The notes beneath the pieces are model-generated. The model was given only the letters and a program-made list of their open reading frames with translations. It searched no databases and was not told the origin of the DNA. This document shows, piece by piece, positions 35,692 through 46,264 of a stretch of 64,000 bases of DNA; within the stretch, counting starts at the first letter, position 1; each line of letters starts with the position of its first letter. The position numbers and the translations under genes were made by a program. Source of the stretch: Actinomycetota bacterium (lineage in GTDB: Bacteria > Actinomycetota > Thermoleophilia > Solirubrobacterales > Solirubrobacteraceae); contig VAWY01000053.1 in assembly GCA_005888335.1 (NCBI GenBank), forward strand, positions 1 through 64,000. Reading direction: 5' to 3'.

Positions 35692-37253
35692 GCGTACAGC
35701 TCTTCGATAGCGGACGCGTACTTCGCGGCGATCGGCTTGCGCTTGAGCTTCATCGTCGCGGTCAGCTCGTCTCCGTCGGGCAACCATTCCTCTCGCAGCA
35801 GCGCCCACCGGCGCACGTGCTCAACCCGCGAGAGCTGGGCGTTGGCGGCGTCGACCTCGTTCTGGATGGCCGCCAGAAGTTCATCCTCTGCTTCTGGGGC
35901 ATCCGCGGCCGGATCGAGGACGAGAAGCGCCGACACATACGGCCGTCGGTCGCCGATCGCGCACGCCTGCCCGATCAGCGGCCCCGACGACTTCAACGCG
36001 GCCTCGATGGCCAACGGCGACATGTTCTTGCCCGCCGCGTTGACGATGATCTCCTTCTTGCGGTCGACGATCGTGAGGTGCCCGTGCTCGTCCAGGAAAC
36101 CGACGTCGCCAGTGTGCAGCCAGCGGTCTGCGTCGATCGTCTGCGCCGTCAGCTCGGGGTCGCCTCGGTAGCCGCGCATGAGCTGCGGCGCGCGAGCGTG
36201 AACCTCACCGTCCTCCGCGATGCGCAGCTCGACATCGGGGAGAGGAGGCCCGACGGTCCCGATTCGCTGGGCCCCCGGATGGTTGACCGTCAGAAGGCCG
36301 CAGCTCTCCGACAACCCCCAGACCTCGCACAGCGGCAAGTCGAGAGCCTCGAAGTACTCGAGCGTCGCGATCGGCAGCGGCGCAGCACCGACGAAGGAGA
36401 CCTCGACGGCGTCGAGGCCAAGCCGACGGTGGACGGCCTTGCGGTCCTCGTCCCCAAGCGCGGCGGGATCGTGCAGCCCGCCGGCCACAAGCGCCGCGTG
36501 GAGCTTCTCGAAAACGCGAGGCACCGAGCCCCAGATCGTCGGACGGACTGCTGGGAGCGCCTGCATGACCTCGGCACCGTCGGCCACGCAGGTCACCGTC
36601 GTGCCCAGCAGCATCGGCCAGTAGTGCGCCGACCAGCGATCGGCGACGTGCGCCGCCGGAAGGTACGACACGCTTCGTCCGCCCGGCGACACGCCCGCAA
36701 CCGTTGTCAGCGCCTCAAGCGCCGCGCCCATCCCTCCGTGGGTCAGCTCGACGCCCTTCGGCGCACCGGTGGTGCCCGAGGTGAAGATGATCGTGAGCAC
36801 GTCGTCGTCGGTGACAGAACGCCATGCCGCCTCGAAATCGAATGTCGCCGGCGCCTCCGGGAGCTCGGCGATGGCGTCGGCAGTCAGGACGTGCTCAACC
36901 GCCGTGCCGGCCGCGTGCTCTGCGAACTCCGGCTCGCAGATCATCACGCGGCTGCCCGCGCGCCCGAGAAGGTCGGCGACCTGCCCCGTAGCACTCGTGT
37001 TGTAGATCGACCACGGCACCGCACCCAGATGCATTACGGCCGCGTCGACCACGTTGAACACCGGCCTGTTGCGCAGCATCAGGGCGACCGTGTCGCCGCG
37101 CGTTACGCCGAGTGCGGCCAAACCGCCCGCAACCCGCTCGACCTCGGCGCCATAGTCGGCCCATGTGAGCTCGACGCCTGTGCCGTGATCGCGCAGCGCG
37201 GAGCGATCTGCGTCGCCAACGCGACGGGCCTGGAGTGCCGCACAGAAACTCAT
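35688..37253 (-). CDS. Long-chain acyl-CoA synthetase (AMP-forming)
   Basis: 521 aa. AMP-binding motif IIFTSGTTGAPKGVELTH (~154-171), EVWGLSESCG (~310-319), LHTGDVGFLDEHGHLTIVDRKKEIIVNAAGKN (~388-419) with the hinge Asp and DRKKE loop. Activates a carboxylic acid to its CoA thioester. First gene of the ligase-SDR-monooxygenase operon, divergent from the PucR-like regulator. Confidence 0.92.
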   Translation of the reverse strand: MSFCAALQARRVGDADRSALRDHGTGVELTWADYGAEVERVAGGLAALGVTRGDTVALMLRNRPVFNVVDAAVMHLGAVPWSIYNTSATGQVADLLGRAGSRVMICEPEFAEHAAGTAVEHVLTADAIAELPEAPATFDFEAAWRSVTDDDVLTIIFTSGTTGAPKGVELTHGGMGAALEALTTVAGVSPGGRSVSYLPAAHVADRWSAHYWPMLLGTTVTCVADGAEVMQALPAVRPTIWGSVPRVFEKLHAALVAGGLHDPAALGDEDRKAVHRRLGLDAVEVSFVGAAPLPIATLEYFEALDLPLCEVWGLSESCGLLTVNHPGAQRIGTVGPPLPDVELRIAEDGEVHARAPQLMRGYRGDPELTAQTIDADRWLHTGDVGFLDEHGHLTIVDRKKEIIVNAAGKNMSPLAIEAALKSSGPLIGQACAIGDRRPYVSALLVLDPAADAPEAEDELLAAIQNEVDAANAQLSRVEHVRRWALLREEWLPDGDELTATMKLKRKPIAAKYASAIEELYA

Positions 37254-37312
37254 GTCGTGCAGCGTGATCTCTAATGATCACGAAGGATATGGCCGCGCAG
37301 CCAAGATGCGGA

Positions 37313-37329
37313 GACCACGTTTTGTGGTC
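37313..37329 (+). promoter_or_regulatory. Inverted repeat between acyl-CoA ligase and PucR-like genes
   Basis: GACCAC-GTTTT-GTGGTC, a perfect 6-bp inverted repeat with a 5-nt spacer, lies 60 bp upstream of the ligase start and overlaps the expected -35 area of the regulator promoter. A likely operator for the regulator. Confidence 0.5.
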
Positions 37330-37345
37330 CACATACAATTCCAAC

Positions 37346-38452
37346 ATGCTGGCGTCCCTGATCGATGCGCTCGAGCGCGAGCTCGACGCAATCGCGTCCG
37401 ACTCAGTGGCGCGGATGCGCCGGGAGCTCGCGAGCTACCGGCACGTCTCAGACGACGAACTGCTTCCTCTGGTGCGCTCGAACCTCGCCGCTGGGATGCG
37501 AGTGGCGCGTGGTCTGCCAGCCGACGTTTCGCCCATGGATGCGGGACGACGTCGCGCCGAGCAAGGGGTCGCGATCGACGACATGCTCAACGGTTGGCGA
37601 CTCGCGCTCGAGGAGACGCGAACCGCCGCCCGCAGCGCCGCCGCCGAACTCGGCCTCTCCGACAGCGTGCTTCTCGAGTTCACTGACCGTGTCCTCACCT
37701 GGTCCGATGAGGGAATGGTGTCGAGCGCGGTCGCCCACCGCGCGACCGAACTGGAACGTGCCAGGCGAGAGCAACACGACCGCGCCAACCTCGTCAGGGG
37801 AGCGCTGCTCGGCACGATGAGCCCCGGCGAAATCCGCCGCCGCGCCGCTGCCTACAGCCTGGACATCGCCACGGACTACCTCGCGTTCCGCACACCCGTG
37901 ACTGACGACGACGATGTCCGCCGGCTCGAGCGGCGCCTCGGCGTCGCCGATGCCGCCGGCCCGCGCACGGGGCTCGCCGCGCTCATCGACGGCGATCTCG
38001 CCGGCTTCGCCCGCCGCCTCCCATCAGATCTGGGCGACATCATTGTTGGCGTTGCCCCTGCCGGGCCTCTTGATCAACTCATCCCAGCGTTCGCACGGGC
38101 GTCGCGGGCGCTCAGGACCGCTCGCCACCTCGGGCGCACCGGTCGCCAGGATTTCGACGGGCTCGGCGTCCACCCCGCGGTCCTCGACGACGTCGAAGTC
38201 GGCGCACCGCTGCGGGCCGCAATCATCGATCCCGTCATCGCCAATGGCACAGGAGGCCAGGCGGTGCTCGACACCGTCGCCCGGTACCTCGACCTCGAGC
38301 GACGACTCGATCGCACCGCCGAGGCACTCCACGTCCACGTGAACACCGTGCGTTACCGTCTCGACCGATTCGAGAGCCTTACAGGACGATCGCTCGTGAA
38401 CACTGAGCACCTCGTCGAGGTGTGGTGGGCACTGCATCTCCACGGCGAGTGA
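37346..38452 (+). CDS. PucR-type helix-turn-helix regulator
   Basis: 368 aa from ATG 37346 (MLASLIDALEREL). I prefer this over the in-frame start at 37274 because TACAAT (37334-37339) lies just 6 bp upstream, consistent with a leaderless mRNA. The N-terminal sensor region is helical. The C-terminus LDTVARYLDLERRLDRTAEALHVHVNTVRYRLDRFESLTGRSL (~310-352) is the PucR/CdaR helix-turn-helix. It probably controls the divergent ligase operon. Confidence 0.88.
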   Translation: MLASLIDALERELDAIASDSVARMRRELASYRHVSDDELLPLVRSNLAAGMRVARGLPADVSPMDAGRRRAEQGVAIDDMLNGWRLALEETRTAARSAAAELGLSDSVLLEFTDRVLTWSDEGMVSSAVAHRATELERARREQHDRANLVRGALLGTMSPGEIRRRAAAYSLDIATDYLAFRTPVTDDDDVRRLERRLGVADAAGPRTGLAALIDGDLAGFARRLPSDLGDIIVGVAPAGPLDQLIPAFARASRALRTARHLGRTGRQDFDGLGVHPAVLDDVEVGAPLRAAIIDPVIANGTGGQAVLDTVARYLDLERRLDRTAEALHVHVNTVRYRLDRFESLTGRSLVNTEHLVEVWWALHLHGE

Positions 38453-38603
38453 TGCGGCTGTCGATGTAGCGCTCTCTCCCGGCCCTCGGGATCACGCGGC
38501 TAGGGTCCGCGCACCTATCGAGCAGCAGGCAGACGCAGCGCCACTCGCGACCGCAGCTTGGTCGACCCTAGGCGCTGCGACTCACTCTGGCCCGAGGCAG
38601 TCC

Positions 38604-39068
38604 TCATCCGGCGACGACCGCCGCGAGCTTGGCGAAGGCGGCGTTCCATCCGGCCTCGGCGTGGCCGCGGCCCGCGGGCGGGTAGGGTCCGTCGCTGAGC
38701 GTCATGCGCGTCTTTGCGCCGTGGTCGTGGAACTCGACGCGCAAGATCGTGGGCTCGTGCATGCCGACCTCTGGCATCGGGTCCGAGCGCAGGACGATCA
38801 GCTCCGGCTCGACGAGTTCGAGGATCTCGTAGCCGATCGCGAACTCGGCGCCGCCGCCGCGCGGGACCATCGTGAGTTCGTAGCGCCCGCCGACGCGCAG
38901 GTCGATCTGGATCCGCTCGCGCGGCGTGTCGAAGTGCTCGGGGCCGTACCACGCCGCGACCTCGTCGGGGTCGGTCCAGGCCCTGAACACCCGCGCGCGC
39001 GGCGCGTCGAAGATCCGCGTGATCAGGACCTCCTGATCAGCAGCCGCCACGGGGGTCGAATCACTCAT
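38604..39068 (-). CDS. SRPBCC (AHSA1-like) protein
   Basis: 154 aa. LITRIFDAPRARVFRAWTDPDEVAAWYGP (~15-43), DLRVGGRYELTM (~56-67) and a C-terminal GWNAAFAKLAAVV are the START-like fold of the AHSA1 family. Overlaps the ArsR-type gene by 8 bp, a pair seen often in actinobacteria. Function unknown; it may bind a small hydrophobic ligand. Confidence 0.9.
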   Translation of the reverse strand: MSDSTPVAAADQEVLITRIFDAPRARVFRAWTDPDEVAAWYGPEHFDTPRERIQIDLRVGGRYELTMVPRGGGAEFAIGYEILELVEPELIVLRSDPMPEVGMHEPTILRVEFHDHGAKTRMTLSDGPYPPAGRGHAEAGWNAAFAKLAAVVAG

Positions 39069-39393
39069 CTTGCTCTCCCTTCTGGCGCAGGTGCGCTTCG
39101 AGTCGGTCGATCCGGGCCTCCCACGTCCGCTTCCGCGACTGCATCCACTCCACGGCCTCGTCGAGCGGGTCGGCTTGCAGCCGACTCGGCCGCCACTGAG
39201 CGTCCCGGCTGCGGACGATCAGTCCCGCGCGCTCGAGCACTTTGAGATGGCGCGAGATCGCCGGCAGGCTCACCGGGAATGGCTCCGCCAGCTCGTTCAC
39301 GGTCGCCTCGCCCTCGGCGAGGCGGGTCAGGATCGAGCGGCGCGTCGGATCGGCGAGAGCGGCGAACGTGAGGCTGAGTTGGTCGGTTGGCAC
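39061..39393 (-). CDS. ArsR-family winged-helix regulator
   Basis: 110 aa from GTG 39393. ALADPTRRSILTRLAEGEATVNELAEPFPVSLPAISRHLKVLERAGLI is a standard ArsR winged helix without the Cys metal site. Coupled to the SRPBCC gene it likely controls. A palindrome sits 12 bp upstream. Confidence 0.92.
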   Translation of the reverse strand: MPTDQLSLTFAALADPTRRSILTRLAEGEATVNELAEPFPVSLPAISRHLKVLERAGLIVRSRDAQWRPSRLQADPLDEAVEWMQSRKRTWEARIDRLEAHLRQKGEQDE

Positions 39394-39404
39394 GTAACGG
39401 TCCG

Positions 39405-39414
39405 GTTAATTAAC
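39405..39414 (+). promoter_or_regulatory. AT-rich palindrome upstream of ArsR gene
   Basis: GTTAATTAAC, a perfect 10-bp palindrome in otherwise GC-rich DNA, 12 bp before the regulator start; TTAAATA follows at 39422. Likely operator and/or -10 region. The rest of 39415-39635 shows no gene. Confidence 0.5.
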
Positions 39415-39635
39415 GCGGCCATTAAATACCATCGGCGTGCGGAACGCAACTCACGGGTGAGGTCGCCGCGCGGCGCGCCGACGCCGACCACCGCTCCGGG
39501 CCCGATGGGGTCGTGCCGGAGACCGAGCTCGCGCGGCCTTCGCGCTTCACGGAGATCCGCAGGCGCCCGCCGTCGGCCTGGGACGAGTCGAAACAGATGA
39601 GAGAACTCGTCTCACGGTGTGAGCGCGGGTCTCGG

Positions 39636-42026
<2,391 letters not shown>

Positions 42027-42043
42027 CGTGTCTCCATCTGTTG

Positions 42044-42493
42044 TCAGACCAACCAGCGGCCGTCGCGCATCAACTCGCGATCGGGCAGCTCGTTCACCTC
42101 GCGCCAAGCCTGGATGCGGCGCGGAAAGATAAGGAACCAGCGGTACGGCGTGGCCAGCGCACGCGGGTCGAATCCGGTGTGCGCGACGAACCGGTCACCC
42201 CGCTCCTGCGGCAGCGCGTCGATCCCGAGGACCTCGACTTCGCCATCGATCATGGACACGTCGCGGGTGTGGCCCAGCCCCAGCCGAACGGTTCGGGTGG
42301 CGGCCAGGTTCCTGCCGGTGGGGCTGTCCGTCGGCGTGGCCACCAGCAGCGCTTCGCCGTCCCAGTCGAAGGACAGCGGTACCAGATACGGCGCACCGTC
42401 CGCCGAGGCACTGGCCACCCAGACATCGATGTCGTGGGTGAGCCGATGCTCGGTGTCGCGACGACGCTGAGCGCGGGAGCGAGGGGCCGGCAC
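42044..42493 (-). CDS. PPOX-class flavin/F420-binding protein
   Basis: 149 aa from GTG 42493, which directly follows the VOC gene's TGA. Split-barrel fold: DIDVWVASASADGAPYLVPLSFDWDGEALLVATP (~21-54), SPTGRNLAATRTVRLGLG. Relatives bind FMN or F420 and reduce small molecules. In an operon with a VOC protein and the UvrA-like ATPase. Confidence 0.85.
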   Translation of the reverse strand: MPAPRSRAQRRRDTEHRLTHDIDVWVASASADGAPYLVPLSFDWDGEALLVATPTDSPTGRNLAATRTVRLGLGHTRDVSMIDGEVEVLGIDALPQERGDRFVAHTGFDPRALATPYRWFLIFPRRIQAWREVNELPDRELMRDGRWLV

Positions 42494-42856
42494 TCATCGG
42501 TCCTGAAGCAGCCCGAGGACGTTGCCATCGGGGTCGGTGACGGTGGCCACCAGGCGGCCGCCACCGACGTCGCGCACGGGGTCCTTGACGGTGGCACCGG
42601 CGGCGGTCACCTCGGCCAGCTTCGCCTCGATGTCCGGCACGTGCCAGTAGGCCACCGGCGAAGTCATGCCCTGCGGTCCACCGCCCGGCACCAGCCCGAT
42701 GTGCTGGCCCTCGGCCTCGAAGCCGACGTAGTAGGACTCGTCGGTCTGCGGCGGGAGGCCGAGCAGGGCGGCGTACACCTCCTTGGCCGTCGCCAGGTCG
42801 GAAACGGGATGCAGCACGGTCTTGATTCCCTGGGTTGAAGAGCCGGTCATGGTCAC
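42494..42856 (-). CDS. VOC-family (glyoxalase-like) protein
   Basis: 120 aa. IKTVLHPVSDLATAKEVYAALLGLPP (~11-36) and VATVTDPDGNVLGLLQDR at the end are the two half-repeats of the VOC fold. Substrate unknown. First gene of the VOC-PPOX-UvrA operon. Confidence 0.9.
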   Translation of the reverse strand: MTMTGSSTQGIKTVLHPVSDLATAKEVYAALLGLPPQTDESYYVGFEAEGQHIGLVPGGGPQGMTSPVAYWHVPDIEAKLAEVTAAGATVKDPVRDVGGGRLVATVTDPDGNVLGLLQDR

Positions 42857-42895
42857 TCCTGAAGTCGTGGGTCTGGTCGGAATTGTCCTGGCTTG

Positions 42896-42969
42896 AAGAC
42901 GAACGGGAAGTCCGGAAATCGACAGCCGGATCGCTGCGGATGGCGATTTCGCCGTTGGCCGTTCGTCTT
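42896..42969 (+). repeat. 74-bp two-tier palindromic element
   Basis: AAGACGAACGG (42896-42906) pairs perfectly with CCGTTCGTCTT (42959-42969), and inside it GAAATCG (42914-42920) pairs with CGATTTC (42944-42950), separated by 7- to 8-nt internal bulges and a 23-nt loop. It could fold as one long stem in DNA or RNA. It lies where a VOC gene fragment ends and supplies that fragment's stop codon, so it may be a small mobile palindrome or deletion scar. Confidence 0.6.
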
Positions 42970-43093
42970 AACCGGGCCCAGCCCGCAAGAGAAGGAGGAC
43001 CAGCGGGACCACCTCCCGGCGGTCGCGATAGAAGGCCAGGGATGCGTCCGGGTCGTTGTGCGGGAGGAAGCTCGCGTGAATGGTGATGTCCAT
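42968..43093 (-). pseudogene. VOC-family N-terminal remnant
   Basis: MDITIHASFLPHNDPDASLA-FYRD is a normal VOC start, but after ~24 residues the frame turns to unrelated sequence (REVVPLVLLLLRAGPG) and stops inside the palindromic element. About 80% of the gene is missing. Confidence 0.65.
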
Positions 43094-43168
43094 GGCGGTC
43101 ACGCTAGCTGCGGCTCGGGGGCCGGCGCTTCTCGAGATCGCCGGCCCAGACACCCGTGCCTCAGGCGT

Positions 43169-43582
43169 TCAGGTGGACTCGGCGGCGGCGTTGACCATCC
43201 AGTTGGTGCCGAACCGGTCGACGCACATGCCGAACGTGGCGCCCCAGGGAGCCTTCTCGAACGGCATCATGACGGTGCCGCCCTCGCTCAGGCGCTCCCA
43301 GTAACCGCGCAACCTGGGCTCGTCGTCGCCGCTCAGCGAGACCGAGGCACCGGCATGCGAACGGTACTCCATGCCGGCGGGTGTGTCGGAGGCCATGAGC
43401 ACGAGACCGTCGGGGGTTTCCAGCTGCGAGTGCATGATCTTGTGCTGCTCGGTCGGATCCGCGCTGGCGTGGTCGGCGAACGTCGAAACGTCGAGCTCGC
43501 CGCCGAAGACCGACTGGTAGAAGGTCATCGCCTCGCGCGCGTTGTCCCGGAAGCCGAGGTACGGGTTCAGCCGAACGGTCAT
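43169..43582 (-). CDS. VOC-family protein (PhnB/3-demethylubiquinone-methyltransferase-like)
   Basis: 137 aa. LNPYLGFRDNAREAMTFYQSVFGGEL (~5-30) and FGMCVDRFGTNWMVN at the end are characteristic of PhnB-like VOC proteins. Predicted cytoplasmic; ligand unknown. Lies 18 bp after another VOC gene on the same strand. Confidence 0.9.
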   Translation of the reverse strand: MTVRLNPYLGFRDNAREAMTFYQSVFGGELDVSTFADHASADPTEQHKIMHSQLETPDGLVLMASDTPAGMEYRSHAGASVSLSGDDEPRLRGYWERLSEGGTVMMPFEKAPWGATFGMCVDRFGTNWMVNAAAEST

Positions 43583-43600
43583 GTCAGGTCCTCCCGGCTG

Positions 43601-43990
43601 TTAGGGGGGCGGGCCGGCGGGCTGGAAGAGCTCGATCGGGTTGCCGGCGGGGTCTTCGAGCAGGATCTGCTGGCCGCCGGGTCCGCTGACGATGTCGTTG
43701 CGGAACGTCAGTCCGGCGCCTCGCAGCCGCTGCACTTCGGCGGTGATGTCCTCGACGATGAAGTGGATGCGGTTCCAGCCGCCGGGTTGCGGTGTCCGCC
43801 CGTCGGGCATCGGCCGTCCGGCCGAGCTCGTCGGGCCGCTGAGCAAGAGCCGCAGGTTGCCGCGCACGACATCGGCAAACGCAGGCGCGTGGCTGGAGCG
43901 CAGCGTGAACTCGAAGTGGGTGGTGTAGAAGTCGACGGCCCTTTCGACGTCGTCGACCATGTAGCGGACGTTGACGAGCTCGTCAGGCAC
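43601..43990 (-). CDS. VOC-family protein
   Basis: 129 aa. NVRYMVDDVERAVDFYTTHFEFTL (~7-30), WNRIHFIVEDITAEVQRLRGAG (~72-93) and ILLEDPAGNPIELFQP (~109-124) give both VOC half-repeats with the metal-site Glu. Overlaps the ArsR-ArsC fusion gene by 8 bp, so it may be part of an arsenic-linked operon. Confidence 0.9.
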   Translation of the reverse strand: MPDELVNVRYMVDDVERAVDFYTTHFEFTLRSSHAPAFADVVRGNLRLLLSGPTSSAGRPMPDGRTPQPGGWNRIHFIVEDITAEVQRLRGAGLTFRNDIVSGPGGQQILLEDPAGNPIELFQPAGPPP

Positions 43991-44774
43991 GTTCGGTCAC
44001 CTCCTGCCTGGTTGTCGTGATCGCATCGATGAGGAATCGGATGCGGGTCTCCAGCTCGACGGCGACACGCTCGAACGCGGGGAGCGTCTCCTCGTCGCTC
44101 CCGGGCTCGCGTGCCGGGTCGGGGATGCTCCAATGGATCAGCGTGGGCGCCGCCGGAAACTCGGGGCAGACCTCGCGCACGCGATCGCACAGGCTGATCA
44201 CGTAGTCGAAGCGTCGGTCGGCGAACTCGCCCAGGTGCTTGGACCGCCGCCGGGCGATGTCGATGCCGCGCGTGCGCATCACCCGTACCGCGTTGGGATG
44301 AAGCGGTTTGGGGTGGCTGCCCCCGCTCACCGCGCTGACCGCGCCCTCAGACAACTGCTCGCAGAGAACCTCGGCCATCTGCGAACGCGCGCTGTTCCCC
44401 GTGCACAGGAACAGCACCCGGGCCGACGCGGAGCCACGCCTGGGCAATGCGGGTGGGCGCGCGGTCGGAGCAAGGCCCGGGTGCAGCGCGCCTCCTGCGC
44501 TCACAAGCAGCTCGCCACAGCGCGCGAGATCCAGGACGTAGTAGCTGTCGCGGCCGTCCGCGGCGCTGCGGCGCGCCGACACCAGGCCACCGTCGCGCAG
44601 CTGGCGCAGGTGGTAGGAGACCAGGTTCTGGCGCCGGTCCGCAAGCTCGCACAGCTCTCCCACGCGGCGATCGCTGCGCGCCAGCTCGCTCAGCAGCCGC
44701 CACCGCAGAGGGTGCCCCGCCAGCCGCAGGAACGGTGGCGGTGAGTTCTCGCCGTGTTGGACCGTGGCCACCAC
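43983..44774 (-). CDS. ArsR-ArsC fusion: winged-helix regulator plus arsenate reductase
   Basis: 263 aa. Residues ~12-95 are an ArsR winged helix (LAGHPLRWRLLSEL, LVSYHLRQLRDGGLVSARR). Residues ~118-262 are a low-molecular-weight phosphatase-like arsenate reductase with C-x5-R loop CTGNSAR (Cys124-Arg130) and a C-terminal SIPDP Asp. Such fusions are known in actinobacteria. No arsenite exporter lies nearby. A palindromic ArsR-type box sits just upstream. Confidence 0.9.
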   Translation of the reverse strand: MVATVQHGENSPPPFLRLAGHPLRWRLLSELARSDRRVGELCELADRRQNLVSYHLRQLRDGGLVSARRSAADGRDSYYVLDLARCGELLVSAGGALHPGLAPTARPPALPRRGSASARVLFLCTGNSARSQMAEVLCEQLSEGAVSAVSGGSHPKPLHPNAVRVMRTRGIDIARRRSKHLGEFADRRFDYVISLCDRVREVCPEFPAAPTLIHWSIPDPAREPGSDEETLPAFERVAVELETRIRFLIDAITTTRQEVTERA

Positions 44775-44789
44775 GCCACGGCAGAGAAT

Positions 44790-44811
44790 ACATCAAATGA
44801 GTTTGATATGT
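44790..44811 (+). promoter_or_regulatory. ArsR-type operator
   Basis: ATCAAA-TGAG-TTTGAT (44792-44807), a perfect 6-bp inverted repeat flanked by AC/ATGT, resembles known ArsR boxes. It lies 18 bp upstream of the fusion gene start. 44812-44980 shows no gene. Confidence 0.65.
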
Positions 44812-44980
44812 CTCGGGATCTGATCGTCAACCGACGCGCGCGTTCGACGTGGCGCTCGCCCGGATGTCGGGCTAGCGGACGACGCGGCCTGATGAGGTGC
44901 CTGCGCACTGCCGCATCTCGTCCAAGCAGTGGCGGCACTGCGCGCCTTCCGCAGCCGGTGCGTCCGTGGCGCGGCCGTGA

Positions 44981-45379
44981 TCACGTGTTCAGCACGACAC
45001 CGGGATTGAGCACGCCCGATTGATCCAGCGCCGCCTTGACGCGGCGCATGGCCGCGACTTCGTCGGAGCCGCGGGCGGCGGTGAGCCAGCGGGCCTTCGC
45101 CGTCCCTAAGCGCTCATGTCGCACGACGCCGTCCTTGAGGACAAGCAGCGTGGCGGTGTCGGTGTCGGCGAAGAAGTCCTCCGACGACTTTGTCGCACCC
45201 TCGTACTCGTACGTGGCCGGCAGCGCCACGGTCTCGCCCTCGGGGAAGGCGACGGGGGAGGTCGACGCGTTCATCGCGCCCGTCGGCGCCAGATCCTTGA
45301 GCCGCGAGAAGTTCTCGTGCTGCGGTGCGCCGCTGAACAGACCGAGCTCGACAATCGACGGGGCGGGGTGCGCGCTCAT
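44981..45379 (-). pseudogene. Chimeric gene: serine-hydrolase start joined to FAD-oxidase tail
   Basis: 132 aa from ATG 45379. Residues ~1-90 (SRLKDLAPTGAMNAS...ATLLVLKDGVVRHER) look like the start of a beta-lactamase-type serine hydrolase, just before its S-x-x-K motif would come. The rest (RWLTAARGSDEVAAMRRVKA, then ALDQSGVLNPGVVL) is the C-terminal end of a FAD-linked oxidase of the glycolate/D-lactate type. An in-frame deletion seems to have fused two genes, so neither active site remains. Confidence 0.7.
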
Positions 45380-45423
45380 CGCTGGTCCTTTCCGGTTCGG
45401 GAGGTCGGCGCGGCAAGATAGCA

Positions 45424-45454
45424 GTACCAATCGGTTTGTCAAACCGACTGGTAC
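45424..45454 (+). promoter_or_regulatory. 31-bp near-perfect palindrome, TetR-type operator
   Basis: GTACCAATCGGTTT and AAACCGACTGGTAC form 14-bp arms around a 3-bp centre with a single mismatch. It lies between the chimeric gene and the divergent TetR gene, where such an operator is expected. Confidence 0.7.
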
Positions 45455-45538
45455 GCCAAGTGGTATCCTCCGGCGATCCCCGGCTCGACGCCTCGCATCG
45501 ACGGACGCGCGCTGCGCTACCAGCACCGGCGCCCGCAG

Positions 45539-46096
45539 TTGCTCGCCGCCGCTGCCGAGTACGTCCTCGATCACGGGATCGGCGATCTCTCGCTGCGGCC
45601 GATGGCGCGCGCGCTCGGCGTCACGCACGCGACATTGATCCGCCACTTCAGCTCCAAGGAGGCGCTGCTCGCCGAGGTCGTCGAGCACCTGCGGGCCGAG
45701 CTGTTGGCCCAGATCGAGACGGACCCCGAGCTCGAAGCGACGTCATCCGTCGCCGAGCTCCTGCGCGCCCTCTGGCGCCGCTTCTCCGATCCCAAGGAGC
45801 AGCGCCAGTTCCTCCTGCTGGCCGAGATCTATGGGCAGGGCGTGCGCGATCCGGGCCGCTTCGGGAACCTCTTGGAGTCGATCGTGCACGACTTCATCGC
45901 GCCCATCGAGGAGCGGCTCATCCAGGACGGCTGGCCCCGTGATCGCGCGCCCGCCGTCGCGACCGTCCTGCTCGCGCAGGTCCGAGGCCTGCAACTCGAC
46001 CTCGCCGCGACCGGCGACCGCGAGCGCGTCGACGCCGCATTCGCCGTGATCCTCGACGCGCTCGGCGATCCGGTTCTGGGCCAACGCGGACGCTGA
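45539..46096 (+). CDS. TetR-family regulator
   Basis: 185 aa from TTG 45539. Helix-turn-helix GIGDLSLRPMARALGVTHATLIRHFSSKEALLAEV (~13-47). The frame is open upstream (RIDGRALRYQHRRPQ) and those residues look like the natural start of helix 1, but no ATG, GTG or TTG exists there; the true start may be an unusual codon near 45476, just after a TATCCT -10-like hexamer. It probably binds the palindrome at 45424 and controlled the now broken divergent gene. Confidence 0.85.
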   Translation: MLAAAAEYVLDHGIGDLSLRPMARALGVTHATLIRHFSSKEALLAEVVEHLRAELLAQIETDPELEATSSVAELLRALWRRFSDPKEQRQFLLLAEIYGQGVRDPGRFGNLLESIVHDFIAPIEERLIQDGWPRDRAPAVATVLLAQVRGLQLDLAATGDRERVDAAFAVILDALGDPVLGQRGR

Positions 46097-46264
46097 CGCC
46101 ACAGGCCCAGGGTCGGCGCGACAACACCGATCGAACCTCGGGCCTGCACCTATGGCCGACGAGCCGCTGCGTGCCAACGACGGTCACGTCGTGGCCGACG
46201 TGTGCGCCGATGCGGTCCGTGCCTCGGCGACTGAGCCAGCGGGACCGTTCCGTACGATCAACGG

